Source: an uncultured Prevotella sp.
Lineage (GTDB): Bacteria; Bacteroidota; Bacteroidia; Bacteroidales; Bacteroidaceae
Direction of reading: 5' to 3'
NCBI RefSeq assembly: GCF_946407605.1
Contig: NZ_CAMJOS010000014.1
Coordinates: 1-64,000, forward strand
DNA: 64,000 bases
Shown: in pieces, positions 24,633-34,029 of the stretch
How the letters are laid out: each line of letters opens with the position of its first letter
Position numbering within the stretch: the first letter of the stretch is position 1
The notes under the pieces: model-generated
What the model was told of the DNA's origin: nothing
The model's database searches: none
What the model saw: only the letters and a program-made list of their open reading frames with translations
Translations under genes and position numbers: made by a program

Positions 24633-26082
24633 GCAACCAAGCATTTTTCGTGCCATCGACTGGTGGACCATTCTAATATATATGGCTCTGCTCACCTTTG
24701 GCTGGCTCAGCGTTTGTGGCGCCAGCTATACTTATGGCGAGACAGATCTGTTCTCGCTGTCGGCACGTTCTGGCATGCAGATTGTGTGGATAGGCACGTC
24801 GTTGTTTCTGGGATTGGTACTGCTTTTACTTGATGACCGGCTCTATGATACTTTCTCCTATATTATCTTTGCCGTTTTAGTGCTGCTTCTGTTTGCCACC
24901 ATCTTTAATCCCCATACTATCAAAGGCTCCCGTTCGTGGTTGGTGTTAGGTCCTTTGCGCCTCCAGCCGGCTGAGTTTGCTAAGTTTGCTACAGCGTTGG
25001 CACTGGCAAAGTTTATGGGAACCTATGGGTATGATATCCATCGTGTGAAAGATTTCTTGCTGACACTGGCCATCATCTTTGTACCCATGCTGTGCATTGT
25101 GTTACAGCGCGAGACGGGTTCTGCCTTGGTGTATCTGGCATTCTTCCTTATGCTCTATCGTGAGGGTATGACGGGTAGCGTATTGTTCTCAGGAGCGGCC
25201 TTAGTACTGTTCTTTGTTGTTGGTATACGTTATGCCGAGCCAACATTGCTAGACACCACCACCTCTGTGGGACCGTTTGTGGTGATGCTTCTTATTCAGG
25301 TATTCACATCGGTGATGATCGGGTTGTACTGTAGGCGCTGGCTTGAGGCCAATCGCTGGTTGGCCATCTCTCTGACTGTTACGCTGATATGTCTGTTGTT
25401 TGCAGTCTTCGTTATTCCCTTCGACCTGTTCTGGGTGCAGCTAGCCCTATGTGTGCTGATGGTGGTCTATCTGTTGTGGCGGTTCATGATAACGCGTTAC
25501 CGTGGTTACCTTTGGGTGGCGGCTTTTGCTGCTGGCTCCGTTGTTTTCTTCAATTCTGCCGACTATGCTCTCAATCATGTGCTAGAGAAGCACCAGCGCA
25601 CTCGTATCAACGTGTTGTTAGGATTAGAGGAAGACCTAAAGGGTGCTGGCTATAATGTGCATCAGAGTGAGATAGCCATTGGTTCTGGCGGACTGGCAGG
25701 CAAGGGTTTCCTGAATGGTACCCAGACTAAGCTGAAGTATGTGCCTGAGCAGGATACAGACTTTATTTTCTGTACAGTAGGTGAGGAAGAGGGTTTCTTG
25801 GGGGCTGCTGGTGTGCTAGTCTTGTTTCTGGCTTTGATATTACGACTTATCCATTTGTCAGAGCGACAACCAACCGCCTTCGGACGAATCTACGGCTATT
25901 GTGTGCTGTCGGTATTCCTTTTCCATGTATTTATAAATGTGGGCATGGTATTGGGACTTGCACCTGTTATAGGCATCCCATTACCGTTCTTCTCCTATGG
26001 CGGTTCGTCACTCTGGGGATTTACCTTATTGCTGTTTATCTTCTTGCGCATTGATGCAGGACGCTATAAGGTGCATAATTAG
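24613..26082 (+). CDS. rodA: peptidoglycan glycosyltransferase RodA
   Basis: RodA is the SEDS-family polymerase that works with PBP2. The 489-residue protein has about ten membrane helices, the extracellular SRSWLVLGPLRLQPAEFAKF loop with its conserved Glu/Lys, QTKLKYVPEQDTDFIF and the C-terminal GIPLPFFSYGGSSL. The ATG at 24613 is preferred over the one at 24565, which would add a soluble extension and a larger overlap. The stop overlaps the convergent gldH stop by 4 bp. It ends the purH-mre-rod operon. Confidence 0.94.
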   Translation: MVQHPDKQPSIFRAIDWWTILIYMALLTFGWLSVCGASYTYGETDLFSLSARSGMQIVWIGTSLFLGLVLLLLDDRLYDTFSYIIFAVLVLLLFATIFNPHTIKGSRSWLVLGPLRLQPAEFAKFATALALAKFMGTYGYDIHRVKDFLLTLAIIFVPMLCIVLQRETGSALVYLAFFLMLYREGMTGSVLFSGAALVLFFVVGIRYAEPTLLDTTTSVGPFVVMLLIQVFTSVMIGLYCRRWLEANRWLAISLTVTLICLLFAVFVIPFDLFWVQLALCVLMVVYLLWRFMITRYRGYLWVAAFAAGSVVFFNSADYALNHVLEKHQRTRINVLLGLEEDLKGAGYNVHQSEIAIGSGGLAGKGFLNGTQTKLKYVPEQDTDFIFCTVGEEEGFLGAAGVLVLFLALILRLIHLSERQPTAFGRIYGYCVLSVFLFHVFINVGMVLGLAPVIGIPLPFFSYGGSSLWGFTLLLFIFLRIDAGRYKVHN

Positions 26083-26570
26083 TGATCTTGTTTTTCCAGT
26101 GTGATGCCGATGTTGGTGATGCCAGGTAGCATCTCACGTCGCATGTTATGGCGTATGCTCACTTTCAGTGTGTCAGAATAGCTTAGCAAGATATCACTCA
26201 GAGGGATGGTATAGTCTAACATGCTTAGACCAATGCCGTTGAGATTGCCCTCTTGGTCTGCCAACTTGATGTTCAGTGTGTCCACTGTCATTGTGCCTGC
26301 AGGTAATAGTTGTTGCTCCATGATGAGTGATACCTCCTGATAGGGGTAGGTCGATGTCAGTCGTAAGCCTAATTGCGTGCTGAAATTTCCACTATCGCGA
26401 AGTGTGGTGATATGATAATACAAGGTGTCGCCACGTTCCCATCCGTTGATGTCGACGGGCTCGTAGTGACTATAGATGGTATTGCGGCTGCAACTGAAAA
26501 ATGCCAGTGCAGCCGCCATAGTCCATAGTATGTTATTCCTTATCCTGAGTCTTCTCACTATCAGTCTCAT
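26079..26570 (-). CDS. gldH: gliding-motility-type lipoprotein GldH
   Basis: The 163-residue protein has a basic N-terminus, a short hydrophobic core and a lipobox ending FFSC (Cys at about 27). The mature part, with YSHYEPVDINGWERGDTLYYHI and LSMLDYTIPLSDI, is typical of GldH, a lipoprotein of Bacteroidetes associated with gliding and type IX secretion in flavobacteria but also kept in non-gliding Bacteroidales. The start overlaps ricT by about 38 bp; several start codons are possible. Confidence 0.82.
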   Translation of the reverse strand: MRLIVRRLRIRNNILWTMAAALAFFSCSRNTIYSHYEPVDINGWERGDTLYYHITTLRDSGNFSTQLGLRLTSTYPYQEVSLIMEQQLLPAGTMTVDTLNIKLADQEGNLNGIGLSMLDYTIPLSDILLSYSDTLKVSIRHNMRREMLPGITNIGITLEKQDH

Positions 26571-27690
26571 TCTGAGGTCTCTGCGGCTTCTTTTTCTTCT
26601 TTTTCTTCTTGGCTTTGTCGAAGCGGTGGATATCATCGCCAGCCAGAAGGTCCACAGGGGCGTTCTCCTGTTTTTTCTGCTTTTCTTCGTCGGGCTGTAG
26701 GTCAGCAGGCTTCTCGCCGCGCTTGTTCATCTCAATTATCTCTTTGGCACGCTCGGCGGTGATAACCTCCAGATTAGCGGCTATGCGCTTGTCAGTAGAG
26801 TAGGTGACCAGTCCGGCCAGAATGTCGGCCTTGAAGTAGTAGTAGTCGGCATCGAGGGTCTGAAGTACAATCTCGCGGTTGGGTAGCTTCTTGCTGTGCT
26901 CCATATAGTCGTCCACCTCGTAGTTTAGACAACATTTCAGCTTGGCACACATACCAGCCAGTTTCTGCGGGTTCAGCGAGATATCCTGATAGCGGGCAGC
27001 ACCCGTAGACACGCTGACGAAGTTCTTCATCCAGGTGGCGCAGCACAACTCGCGGCCGCAAGGGCCTGTACCACCGATGCGTCCTGCTTCCTGACGTGCA
27101 CCAATCTGTTTCATCTCGATACGCACATGGAAAGCGGCAGCCAGATCTTTAATCAACTGGCGGAAGTCCACACGCTCATCGGCGATATAATAGAAGATAG
27201 CCTTCTGACCATCGCCCTGATACTCCACGTCGCCGATTTTCATCTGCAGACCGAGGTTCTTGGCAATCTCGCGACTCTGAATCATCGTTTCGTGCTCACG
27301 AGCCTTGGCCTCTTTGTATTTGTCCATATCCACCTGACGGGCCAAACGATAGATACGCTTGATGTCCTCAGCGCTCTTCAGGTTGGCTTTCTTGATTTGC
27401 AGGTTCACCAGCCGACCGGTCAGCGTTACCACGCCGATGTCGTGACCAGGACTGGCCTCTACAGCCACAACATCGCCCTTTTTTAGCGGCAGGTTATTCA
27501 CGTTGTGATAGTAGCCCTTGCGGGTGTGCTTGAACTGTACCTCTACCAAGTCTGTCGACTCGGCATTGCCAGGTACGTCGGCCAGCCAGTCGTAGGTATT
27601 CAGCTGGCGATCCTGGCGACCTACGGCAGCGCGGCATAGTCCGCGGTCGCAGCCTGTTCGTATCTCGTAGGTTCTTTGTTTCTCTTCCAT
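26533..27690 (-). CDS. ricT: PSP1-domain protein RicT (YaaT family)
   Basis: The 385-residue protein contains a PSP1 C-terminal domain (about 95-290) with the Cys-rich GTGPCGRELCCATW and CAKLKCCLNYE segments that bind iron-sulfur clusters in the Ric complex. In Bacillus RicT acts with RicA/RicF in RNA processing; the role in Bacteroidetes is not known. An unusual tail (about 335-385) is strongly acidic/basic with a run of nine Lys followed by Glu/Asp/Gln. It is located between holB and gldH. Confidence 0.88.
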   Translation of the reverse strand: MEEKQRTYEIRTGCDRGLCRAAVGRQDRQLNTYDWLADVPGNAESTDLVEVQFKHTRKGYYHNVNNLPLKKGDVVAVEASPGHDIGVVTLTGRLVNLQIKKANLKSAEDIKRIYRLARQVDMDKYKEAKAREHETMIQSREIAKNLGLQMKIGDVEYQGDGQKAIFYYIADERVDFRQLIKDLAAAFHVRIEMKQIGARQEAGRIGGTGPCGRELCCATWMKNFVSVSTGAARYQDISLNPQKLAGMCAKLKCCLNYEVDDYMEHSKKLPNREIVLQTLDADYYYFKADILAGLVTYSTDKRIAANLEVITAERAKEIIEMNKRGEKPADLQPDEEKQKKQENAPVDLLAGDDIHRFDKAKKKKKKKKPQRPQNETDSEKTQDKE

Positions 27691-27705
27691 ATTATAATAT
27701 TATAT

Positions 27706-27729
27706 GAGTCTTATAGGACTAATGGGTTA
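27706..27729. repeat. octanucleotide-periodic tract between ricT and holB
   Basis: Units GAGTCTTA, TAGGACTA, ATGGGTTA. The holB stop codon (27729-27727) is part of the last unit. The sequence class is the same as at 16812-16851. Confidence 0.5.
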
Positions 27730-28827
27730 TTTTTGAATGAGTAGCACAATGATTTGCAGTGCAAAGTCAAAGAATACTATCTTTGAATTGGCGTTCTGGC
27801 CAATGTCACGCAGGGCGCGGTTTGTCAGATCATACAGCTGCAGTATGTTGGCCTCGTTAATGAAACGGGCAAAGTTTTTGGCAAAGTCCTCTTCCTCACG
27901 GGTCATATACACCAGGTCGGGTTGCTGGAAGTTGTACATAAAGTTCTCGCGAAGTATGTGCAGAAAAAACTGCAGGAAGCGTTTCTGCTTCTCTCGACCA
28001 AAGTTCGACATCGTCTCACTCCATTTGCGTAGGTCGCGTACCTTGCGTTGGTAGGCCAAACGCATCAGCATGATAAAGAGGTCAAGAAACTGTTCGTTCT
28101 CTGTGCCGGCCTGTAAGGCTTCCATGGCTTTGAGCCACGAACCATTGGCCAGTCGGCTGATGCGCACTGCATCATCTTCGCCCAGTCCTCTGTGTTCTAT
28201 GAGTGCTTGGCGGATTTCGTCTGCCGGCAACTTTTTAACGTCTATGCGCTGTACACGACTGCGGATGGTCTCCAAGAGGTTGCCGGGCTCTTCACACACC
28301 ATGAGGAACACCGTTTGTGAGGGTGGTTCTTCAATGAGCTTCAGTAACTTGTTGGCGCACTCGATGTTCATGCGTTCGGGCAGCCAGATGATACTAATCT
28401 TATAGCCACCCTGACTCGATTTCAGCGACAGCTTCCTCACCAGTTCGTCGCTCTCACCTGCAGTGATGATGGCCTGCTGATTCTCGGCACCGATGGCGTT
28501 GAGCCATTGGTCTAGGGTGAAGTAGGGCCCCTCCATGATCAGTTCGTGCCACTCGCGGGCAAAGTCATCGCTTACGGGCTTGTGGTCGGTACTCATCGAC
28601 GGTAGCTTGATGGTGGGGTAGGTAAAATGCAAGTCGGGATGCTCCAGTTTCTTCACCATGCTGTTGTCTTCGCCTAAAAGGTATGAGGCAAAGGCCACCG
28701 CCAATGCCATCTTGCCACTTCCAGTGGGACCGCATAGCATGATTGCATGAGGCAAATGACCTTCCTTGACCATCTGTTTCAGGCGTTCTTGCACCTCTTT
28801 CTGTCCTATCACCTCACTAAACGTCAT
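27727..28827 (-). CDS. holB: DNA polymerase III delta-prime subunit
   Basis: A 366-residue clamp-loader-type AAA+ protein: LPHAIMLCGPTGSGKMALA P-loop, a helicase-like segment ISIIWLPERMNIECANKLLKLIEEPPSQT and the arginine-bearing IRSRVQRIDVKKL, all typical of delta-prime. The zinc-binding Cys cluster of DnaX is absent, which supports delta-prime rather than gamma/tau. It overlaps metF by 4 bp. Confidence 0.88.
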   Translation of the reverse strand: MTFSEVIGQKEVQERLKQMVKEGHLPHAIMLCGPTGSGKMALAVAFASYLLGEDNSMVKKLEHPDLHFTYPTIKLPSMSTDHKPVSDDFAREWHELIMEGPYFTLDQWLNAIGAENQQAIITAGESDELVRKLSLKSSQGGYKISIIWLPERMNIECANKLLKLIEEPPSQTVFLMVCEEPGNLLETIRSRVQRIDVKKLPADEIRQALIEHRGLGEDDAVRISRLANGSWLKAMEALQAGTENEQFLDLFIMLMRLAYQRKVRDLRKWSETMSNFGREKQKRFLQFFLHILRENFMYNFQQPDLVYMTREEEDFAKNFARFINEANILQLYDLTNRALRDIGQNANSKIVFFDFALQIIVLLIQK

Positions 28828-29768
28828 AATAGCTTTTTAGCGACTTCAGCTACAGAATCTACTGCAGAGACAGTATAGAAATGTATGTTATTCACACCGT
28901 GCTGATACAGCTCCTTGCACTGCTCGGTGGTCCACTCAATGCCCAGTTGTCGTGCATCATCATCCGTCTTACACTTCACAATTTCCTTGGCCAGTGGCTC
29001 TGGAATATCGCAGTGGAACGTCTTGGGCACCACAGTGAGCTGTGTTAGTTTCGCCAGTGGCTTAATTCCTGGTATGATGGGGATGGTAATGCCCATTGCA
29101 CGAGCCTTGTCCACAAACTCGAAATACTTTTGGTTGTCGAAGAACAGTTGTGTCACAGCATATTGTGCTCCCAGTTCCTGCTTCTGCTTCAGGTATTCCA
29201 TGTCGCGCTCCAAATTGGGGGCCTCTTCGTGTTTCTCGGGATAACAGGCTACACCATAATCGAAAGCGTGACCAGGGTTCTTGATAGGAGTGCCGTCGGC
29301 AAAGAATCCCTCGTTGAATCGTTTCACCTGCTGCATCAGCTCTGTGGTATGGGCATGCCCGCCGGGTGTTGGCACAAAACGGCTGTCCTCCTTTGCCTTG
29401 TCGCCTCTTAACAGCAATAAGTCGCTGATACCTAGAAATTGCAAATCCAACAACTCGTATTCAATATCCTCGATGGTTGCACCGCTGCAGATGACATGCG
29501 GCTGCACGGGTATACTGTATTTTTGTTGGATGGCAGCAGCAATGGCTACTGTACCCGGACGGCGACGTATGCGCTGACGCTCATACTGTCCGTTGGGCAG
29601 TTCTCTATACACAAACTCCGAGTGGTGGGTTGTAATGTTGATATAGGCGGGGTTGTATTCCTTTAGTTTGTCTATGTCGGCAAATAACTTCTCTGTGCCC
29701 GTCCCCTTCAGTGGGGGCAGCACCTCAAATGAGAACCGCCTGGTGTCGTCTAATTTCAAGATACTCAT
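28824..29768 (-). CDS. metF: methylenetetrahydrofolate reductase MetF
   Basis: MetF reduces 5,10-methylene-THF to 5-methyl-THF for methionine synthesis, using FAD. The 314-residue TIM-barrel protein has FSFEVLPPLKGTGTEKL with the catalytic Glu, INITTHHSEF, QPHVICSGAT, LLLLRGDK and QLFFDNQKYFEFV. The start at 29768 lies only about 10 bp after the -7 box, so the message is nearly leaderless. It heads metF-holB-ricT-gldH. Confidence 0.95.
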   Translation of the reverse strand: MSILKLDDTRRFSFEVLPPLKGTGTEKLFADIDKLKEYNPAYINITTHHSEFVYRELPNGQYERQRIRRRPGTVAIAAAIQQKYSIPVQPHVICSGATIEDIEYELLDLQFLGISDLLLLRGDKAKEDSRFVPTPGGHAHTTELMQQVKRFNEGFFADGTPIKNPGHAFDYGVACYPEKHEEAPNLERDMEYLKQKQELGAQYAVTQLFFDNQKYFEFVDKARAMGITIPIIPGIKPLAKLTQLTVVPKTFHCDIPEPLAKEIVKCKTDDDARQLGIEWTTEQCKELYQHGVNNIHFYTVSAVDSVAEVAKKLL

Positions 29769-29778
29769 AATTCGCCCA

Positions 29779-29810
29779 CAAAGGTAGTGCAAATCGAGCG
29801 AAAAACCAAA
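29779..29810 (-). promoter_or_regulatory. metF promoter
   Basis: On the minus strand TTTG (29810-29807), 20 bp, TACCTTTG (29786-29779). The ATG follows 10 bp after the -7 box. Confidence 0.65.
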
Positions 29811-29944
29811 TTTATTTAAGATATTTTGCGAAGCGAAGCTATTGTGAAGCTGTCTCCGTGCTCTAAAGCGCTTGTTTTTACGTATAGAGACAAAAAGAAA
29901 ACTTAATGAAACTTAATAAAAAGTGCATCGTATTTTATTTTTTG

Positions 29945-29952
29945 TATCTTTG
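29945..29952 (+). promoter_or_regulatory. -7 box of the hybrid regulator gene
   Basis: TATCTTTG, 33 bp before the ATG at 29986. A TTTG at the usual distance is not evident. Confidence 0.45.
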
Positions 29953-29985
29953 CGCCGTAATTTATTAGTTTTTGCCATAACAACG

Positions 29986-32900
29986 ATGAAACGCACGATA
30001 TTATTACTGCTCACCGCATTGTCACTGACACTGACAGCGCGGGCACAAATAGGACAGTTCATTTCCTCCGACCGCTTTTCAAGCAGTCTGGTGTCTGATA
30101 TCTGTCAGGATCGACAAGGTTCGCTGTGGATAGCCACAGACTACGGTCTGAATAGATATGACGGTTACCGTTTTTCATACTATTTGCATAAGAACAACGA
30201 CCCCAACTCAATGAGGGTGAACGGTGTTGTCTCACTGCTGTGCGACAATGAAGGACGTGTATGGGTAGGCACGAACCATGGCTTGGACCGTTACGACGAT
30301 GCCACAGATTCCTTTGTACACTATGGTTTTCCACCAGAATATGGTGATATGGGTGCTCGTGTGGCGAGCATCATTGAGCGTAAGGACGGCACCATACTGA
30401 TTGGTACTGCAGGCTATGGTTTGTACACCATTAATAGTGAGGGGTACCTCCAGCCTTCGGGCTTTTTCGCTCCAGAGATGTTCTATAACAGTCTGATGGA
30501 AGATTCGAGGGGTAGATTGTGGAAGATTGGCTTTGACGAGAATATTGTGATGCACGATGGCAAGAAAATGCATACGTTCCTGTCATCGGTGGGTAATCCA
30601 CAGGCCATTGTTGAGCATGGCGACGAACTGTTGGTGGTATGTCTGCACGGATTGATGTCATATCATAACGGACAGATGACGGTTGCTGATATAGATTTGA
30701 ATGAGGCGTCGAGGAAAGATGCTGTGTTTACCAGTGCATCTGTTTCAGCTGATGGTACATTATATATAGGTACGCGAGGACAGGGTATTTACATGCTGCG
30801 GGTTGGCTCACGTCGGCTGGAGCATATGGATATTGATGCTGCTGGAGTAGACGCCAATACCACTAAGGTGAACTGCATTATGACCGACCGTACGGGTAAT
30901 CTCTGGCTGGGATGCCAGCGCAAGGGATTGCTGATGGTGCCGTTGAAACCCGTAGGCTTTAGTAACTGGAGCTTCCAATCTCAGGGCATCAACCTTGGTT
31001 CTGCTATTTCATCGGTGTGCGAGGGTGATGACGGTATTGTGTGGTGTACGGTACAGGGTGTGGGTATCTATGGTTTTAACCGCAAGGGCCATGTGATGGC
31101 ACAGCCTACCGCTCCCGATGCTGTGGAATTTATGTTCCGAGACAAGCAGAAACGTTATTGGGTAGGCACCGACAATGCATTCTATGCCTACGACCCCGCA
31201 ACAGGACGCTATCAGCAGAAAGTGACGTTTGAGTGTGACCGTTTTAACGATATGACTAGTGACGATGAGGGTCGCCTTTATCTCTCTACGTTCTCAAGGG
31301 GATTCTGTATCTTCGACCCAGCTACGGGCAGTCTGCGTAACCATAATTTCTCGGAGCGTGATTCTATCCGCGGTTATCTGTGCAATAACTGGATCATGGC
31401 AATGGAGTCGGACAAGCAGGGCTTGATATGGATGGCCACCTCATCGGGTATATCGTGTTACGATCCTCATACCGACAATTTCCGTTCTCAGGGCTGGAAC
31501 TCACAGCTCGATGGCATTGTATGTTTCGATGTAACCGAGTTACATCTTGGCTCTCTGGCTGACGGTAGACCCCTGGAAGGTTGCATCGCCGTGGGCACTG
31601 AGGTGGGACTCTTCCTTTATGACCGCCAGACGCAACGTGTAGAGCGCTTCCCAGGCAGTGAACAATTGGACAACAAGAATGTATGCTATATTGTGCAGTC
31701 GGACAATGGCGATATCTGGTGTTCTACGTCGCAAGGTATCTGGCAGTATCAACAGTCAAATCATACCTTTATAGGGCATATTAGCGGCAACGGACTGGCG
31801 CAGAAGGAGTTCCTGTACGGTATAGGCATGCATACCGCCGACGATTTGGTACTCTTCGGACATAACGATGGTTTTACAGCTTTCCTACCACGGAGAATCG
31901 GTGAGGACCATACCACCCCCGACTCTCTGCATCTGACAGCTCTTCTTGTGAGTGGACAGGCAGTGAATACACGTACCGAACTGAACAACGTAAAGATAAC
32001 AGAAAAACCTGTCTGTGAGTCTGATCATTTCACGCTGAGTTATTTGGATCATACCATCACGCTGTGCTTTTCACAGATGAACTTCTACAACCCATCTAAC
32101 GTATTCCTGGAGTATAGGGTGAACGATGGCGATTGGATCCGAAATGCGGCTGGCGTCAACGACTTTACGCTGAGTCATCTCCAGCCAGGTACCTACCGTA
32201 TTGAGGTGAGGGCACAGCAGGGTAACGATTATACGCCTGTGAAGACGGTGACTGTCACTGTGAAGGCACCGTGGTATCGCACCACACTGGCTTACTGCAT
32301 TTATCTGGCAGTAATTATTGCTATAGTGATTTTTGTGTTGCTGAACTACCGACGCAGAGCCTATGAGCACCTGAATGAGGAAAAGATGAAATTCTTGATT
32401 AACGCCACTCACGATATTCGCTCTCCGCTGACGCTCATCATGAGTCCGCTGGCCAACCTGAAGCGCCATATAGGTACTGACCATCCCGAGGCACAGCGTG
32501 ATATTGATATTATTGATCACAATGCCAAGCGTATCTTGAACTTGGTGAACCAAATTCTCGACGTGCGTAAGATTGACAAGCAGCAAATGCAGCTGCACTG
32601 TCAGCAGACCGACCTTGTGGATTTTACTCAGGGTGTATGTAAGATGTTTGAGTATAGCGCCAAAGAACGTGGTATCACTTTCGAATTCCATCACGACGCT
32701 GACACACTTGATATTTGGATTGACCGCAACCAATTCGATAAGGTCATCACTAACCTGCTCTCGAACGCCTTTAAATATAACTTCGATGGTGGTGCTGTGG
32801 AGGTGAAACTCACCCATGACGAGGCTTTCGCCACATTACAGGTCATCGATAATGGTGTGGGGTTGGATGCCGACAACCTAAAGCATATCTTTGAACGTTT

Positions 32901-33933
32901 CTATCAGGGTGGTAATTCTCGCAGACTGCATGTGGCAGGTACTGGTATCGGTCTGAACCTCTGTAAAATGATTGTCGATATGCATCACGGCACTATCGAA
33001 GCTTACAACCGCAAGGACCAGCAGGGCTCAGTATTCGAGGTCAAGTTACCATTGGGCAACGCACACCTACAACAAAACGAGATAGAAGAGACAGAGGCTC
33101 CCACCACGCCTACCGTAAAGGTGGCATCGGTGTCGAAGCGTCGCGTACTTATCGTCGATGATGATGTTGAGATTGGCCGTTATATTTCCAGCGAATTGGG
33201 ACGCTATTATAAGTTCGGTATTTGTAACAACGGTAAGGACGGATTGAAAGAGCTGCTGCTGCATGCACAGGACGACAGCGAATACGACGTTGTGGTGAGC
33301 GATGTGATGATGCCTGAGATGGACGGCTTCACAATGCTTAGAATGATTAAGACCAACACGAACGTAGCCCATGTGCCTGTGGTGATGCTGACCTCGAAAA
33401 CTGATGTGGCCAACCGCTTGGAAGGTTTGGAACGTGGTGCTGATGCATTCTTGGCCAAACCTTTCGACATGGAAGAGCTTCATATGGTGATTGAGAACCT
33501 GATTCAGGGTCGCCAGCGACTGAAAGGCAAGTATAGTGGTGCACAGAAACAGGTAGACAAAGTGATACAGCCTGAAGTGAAGGGCAACGATGAGTTGTTG
33601 ATGGAACGTATCATGAAAGCTGTGAATAAGAATATCTCGAACAGCGACTTCAATGTGGATATGCTGACACAGGAGGTTGGTATTAGCCGAGCTCAGCTGC
33701 ATCGTAAGATGAAAGAAATGACTGGCATCTCAACCAGCGAGTTTATCAGGAATATCCGTTTGGAACAGGCTGCCCGACTGCTGAAAGAACAGAAGATTAA
33801 TGTCACACAAGTGGCTTACACTGTGGGCTTCTCTAACCTGGCACACTTCTCTACTATCTTTAGGAAATACTTTGGTGTAGCTCCGTCGGAATATGGTGAG
33901 AAAAGCGGTGGTGACAAACGAGAAACACAATGA
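29986..33933 (+). CDS. hybrid two-component sensor/response regulator (HTCS), xylan-type
   Basis: A 1315-residue one-protein signalling system. Signal peptide (1-20); a periplasmic double beta-propeller of two-component regulator repeats (about 25-680, with many WIATDYGLNRYDG-like strands); Y_Y_Y domain (about 690-760); membrane helix (about 766-788); HisKA with the phospho-acceptor His809 in NATHDIRSPLT; HATPase with N-box NLLSNAFKY and DNGVGLD; receiver domain with Asp1106 in VVSDVMMPEMDG; C-terminal AraC-type HTH (about 1203-1315). It would bind an oligosaccharide in the periplasm and activate adjacent hydrolase genes. XynR of Prevotella bryantii is a known HTCS for xylan genes; equivalence is inference from the neighbours. 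Confidence 0.95.
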   Translation: MKRTILLLLTALSLTLTARAQIGQFISSDRFSSSLVSDICQDRQGSLWIATDYGLNRYDGYRFSYYLHKNNDPNSMRVNGVVSLLCDNEGRVWVGTNHGLDRYDDATDSFVHYGFPPEYGDMGARVASIIERKDGTILIGTAGYGLYTINSEGYLQPSGFFAPEMFYNSLMEDSRGRLWKIGFDENIVMHDGKKMHTFLSSVGNPQAIVEHGDELLVVCLHGLMSYHNGQMTVADIDLNEASRKDAVFTSASVSADGTLYIGTRGQGIYMLRVGSRRLEHMDIDAAGVDANTTKVNCIMTDRTGNLWLGCQRKGLLMVPLKPVGFSNWSFQSQGINLGSAISSVCEGDDGIVWCTVQGVGIYGFNRKGHVMAQPTAPDAVEFMFRDKQKRYWVGTDNAFYAYDPATGRYQQKVTFECDRFNDMTSDDEGRLYLSTFSRGFCIFDPATGSLRNHNFSERDSIRGYLCNNWIMAMESDKQGLIWMATSSGISCYDPHTDNFRSQGWNSQLDGIVCFDVTELHLGSLADGRPLEGCIAVGTEVGLFLYDRQTQRVERFPGSEQLDNKNVCYIVQSDNGDIWCSTSQGIWQYQQSNHTFIGHISGNGLAQKEFLYGIGMHTADDLVLFGHNDGFTAFLPRRIGEDHTTPDSLHLTALLVSGQAVNTRTELNNVKITEKPVCESDHFTLSYLDHTITLCFSQMNFYNPSNVFLEYRVNDGDWIRNAAGVNDFTLSHLQPGTYRIEVRAQQGNDYTPVKTVTVTVKAPWYRTTLAYCIYLAVIIAIVIFVLLNYRRRAYEHLNEEKMKFLINATHDIRSPLTLIMSPLANLKRHIGTDHPEAQRDIDIIDHNAKRILNLVNQILDVRKIDKQQMQLHCQQTDLVDFTQGVCKMFEYSAKERGITFEFHHDADTLDIWIDRNQFDKVITNLLSNAFKYNFDGGAVEVKLTHDEAFATLQVIDNGVGLDADNLKHIFERFYQGGNSRRLHVAGTGIGLNLCKMIVDMHHGTIEAYNRKDQQGSVFEVKLPLGNAHLQQNEIEETEAPTTPTVKVASVSKRRVLIVDDDVEIGRYISSELGRYYKFGICNNGKDGLKELLLHAQDDSEYDVVVSDVMMPEMDGFTMLRMIKTNTNVAHVPVVMLTSKTDVANRLEGLERGADAFLAKPFDMEELHMVIENLIQGRQRLKGKYSGAQKQVDKVIQPEVKGNDELLMERIMKAVNKNISNSDFNVDMLTQEVGISRAQLHRKMKEMTGISTSEFIRNIRLEQAARLLKEQKINVTQVAYTVGFSNLAHFSTIFRKYFGVAPSEYGEKSGGDKRETQ

Positions 33934-33956
33934 GACGTAGCATTAACGGCGTCTCA
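33931..33956 (+). terminator. hairpin at the end of the regulator gene
   Basis: Stem TGAGACG (33931-33937, starting at the stop codon) with CGTCTCA (33950-33956). There is no T-run, so it may attenuate rather than stop transcription. It lies just before the -7 box of the next gene. Confidence 0.5.
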
Positions 33957-33967
33957 GCTAATAGCAC

Positions 33968-33975
33968 TATCTTTG
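33968..33975 (+). promoter_or_regulatory. -7 box for the 1254-residue protein gene
   Basis: TATCTTTG, about 55 bp before the ATG. It lacks a recognisable -33 element, as expected if activation depends on an AraC-type regulator. Confidence 0.5.
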
Positions 33976-34029
33976 CAGCCGAAATTTCACGAAATCTAAA
34001 TTTATTATTTTCTAACTAACTAAATGCTT

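Noticed and set aside
29769..29985. Riboswitch (SAM or cobalamin) upstream of metF or the HTCS gene
   Set aside because: The metF promoter leaves a leader of only a few bases, and no conserved aptamer core was seen.
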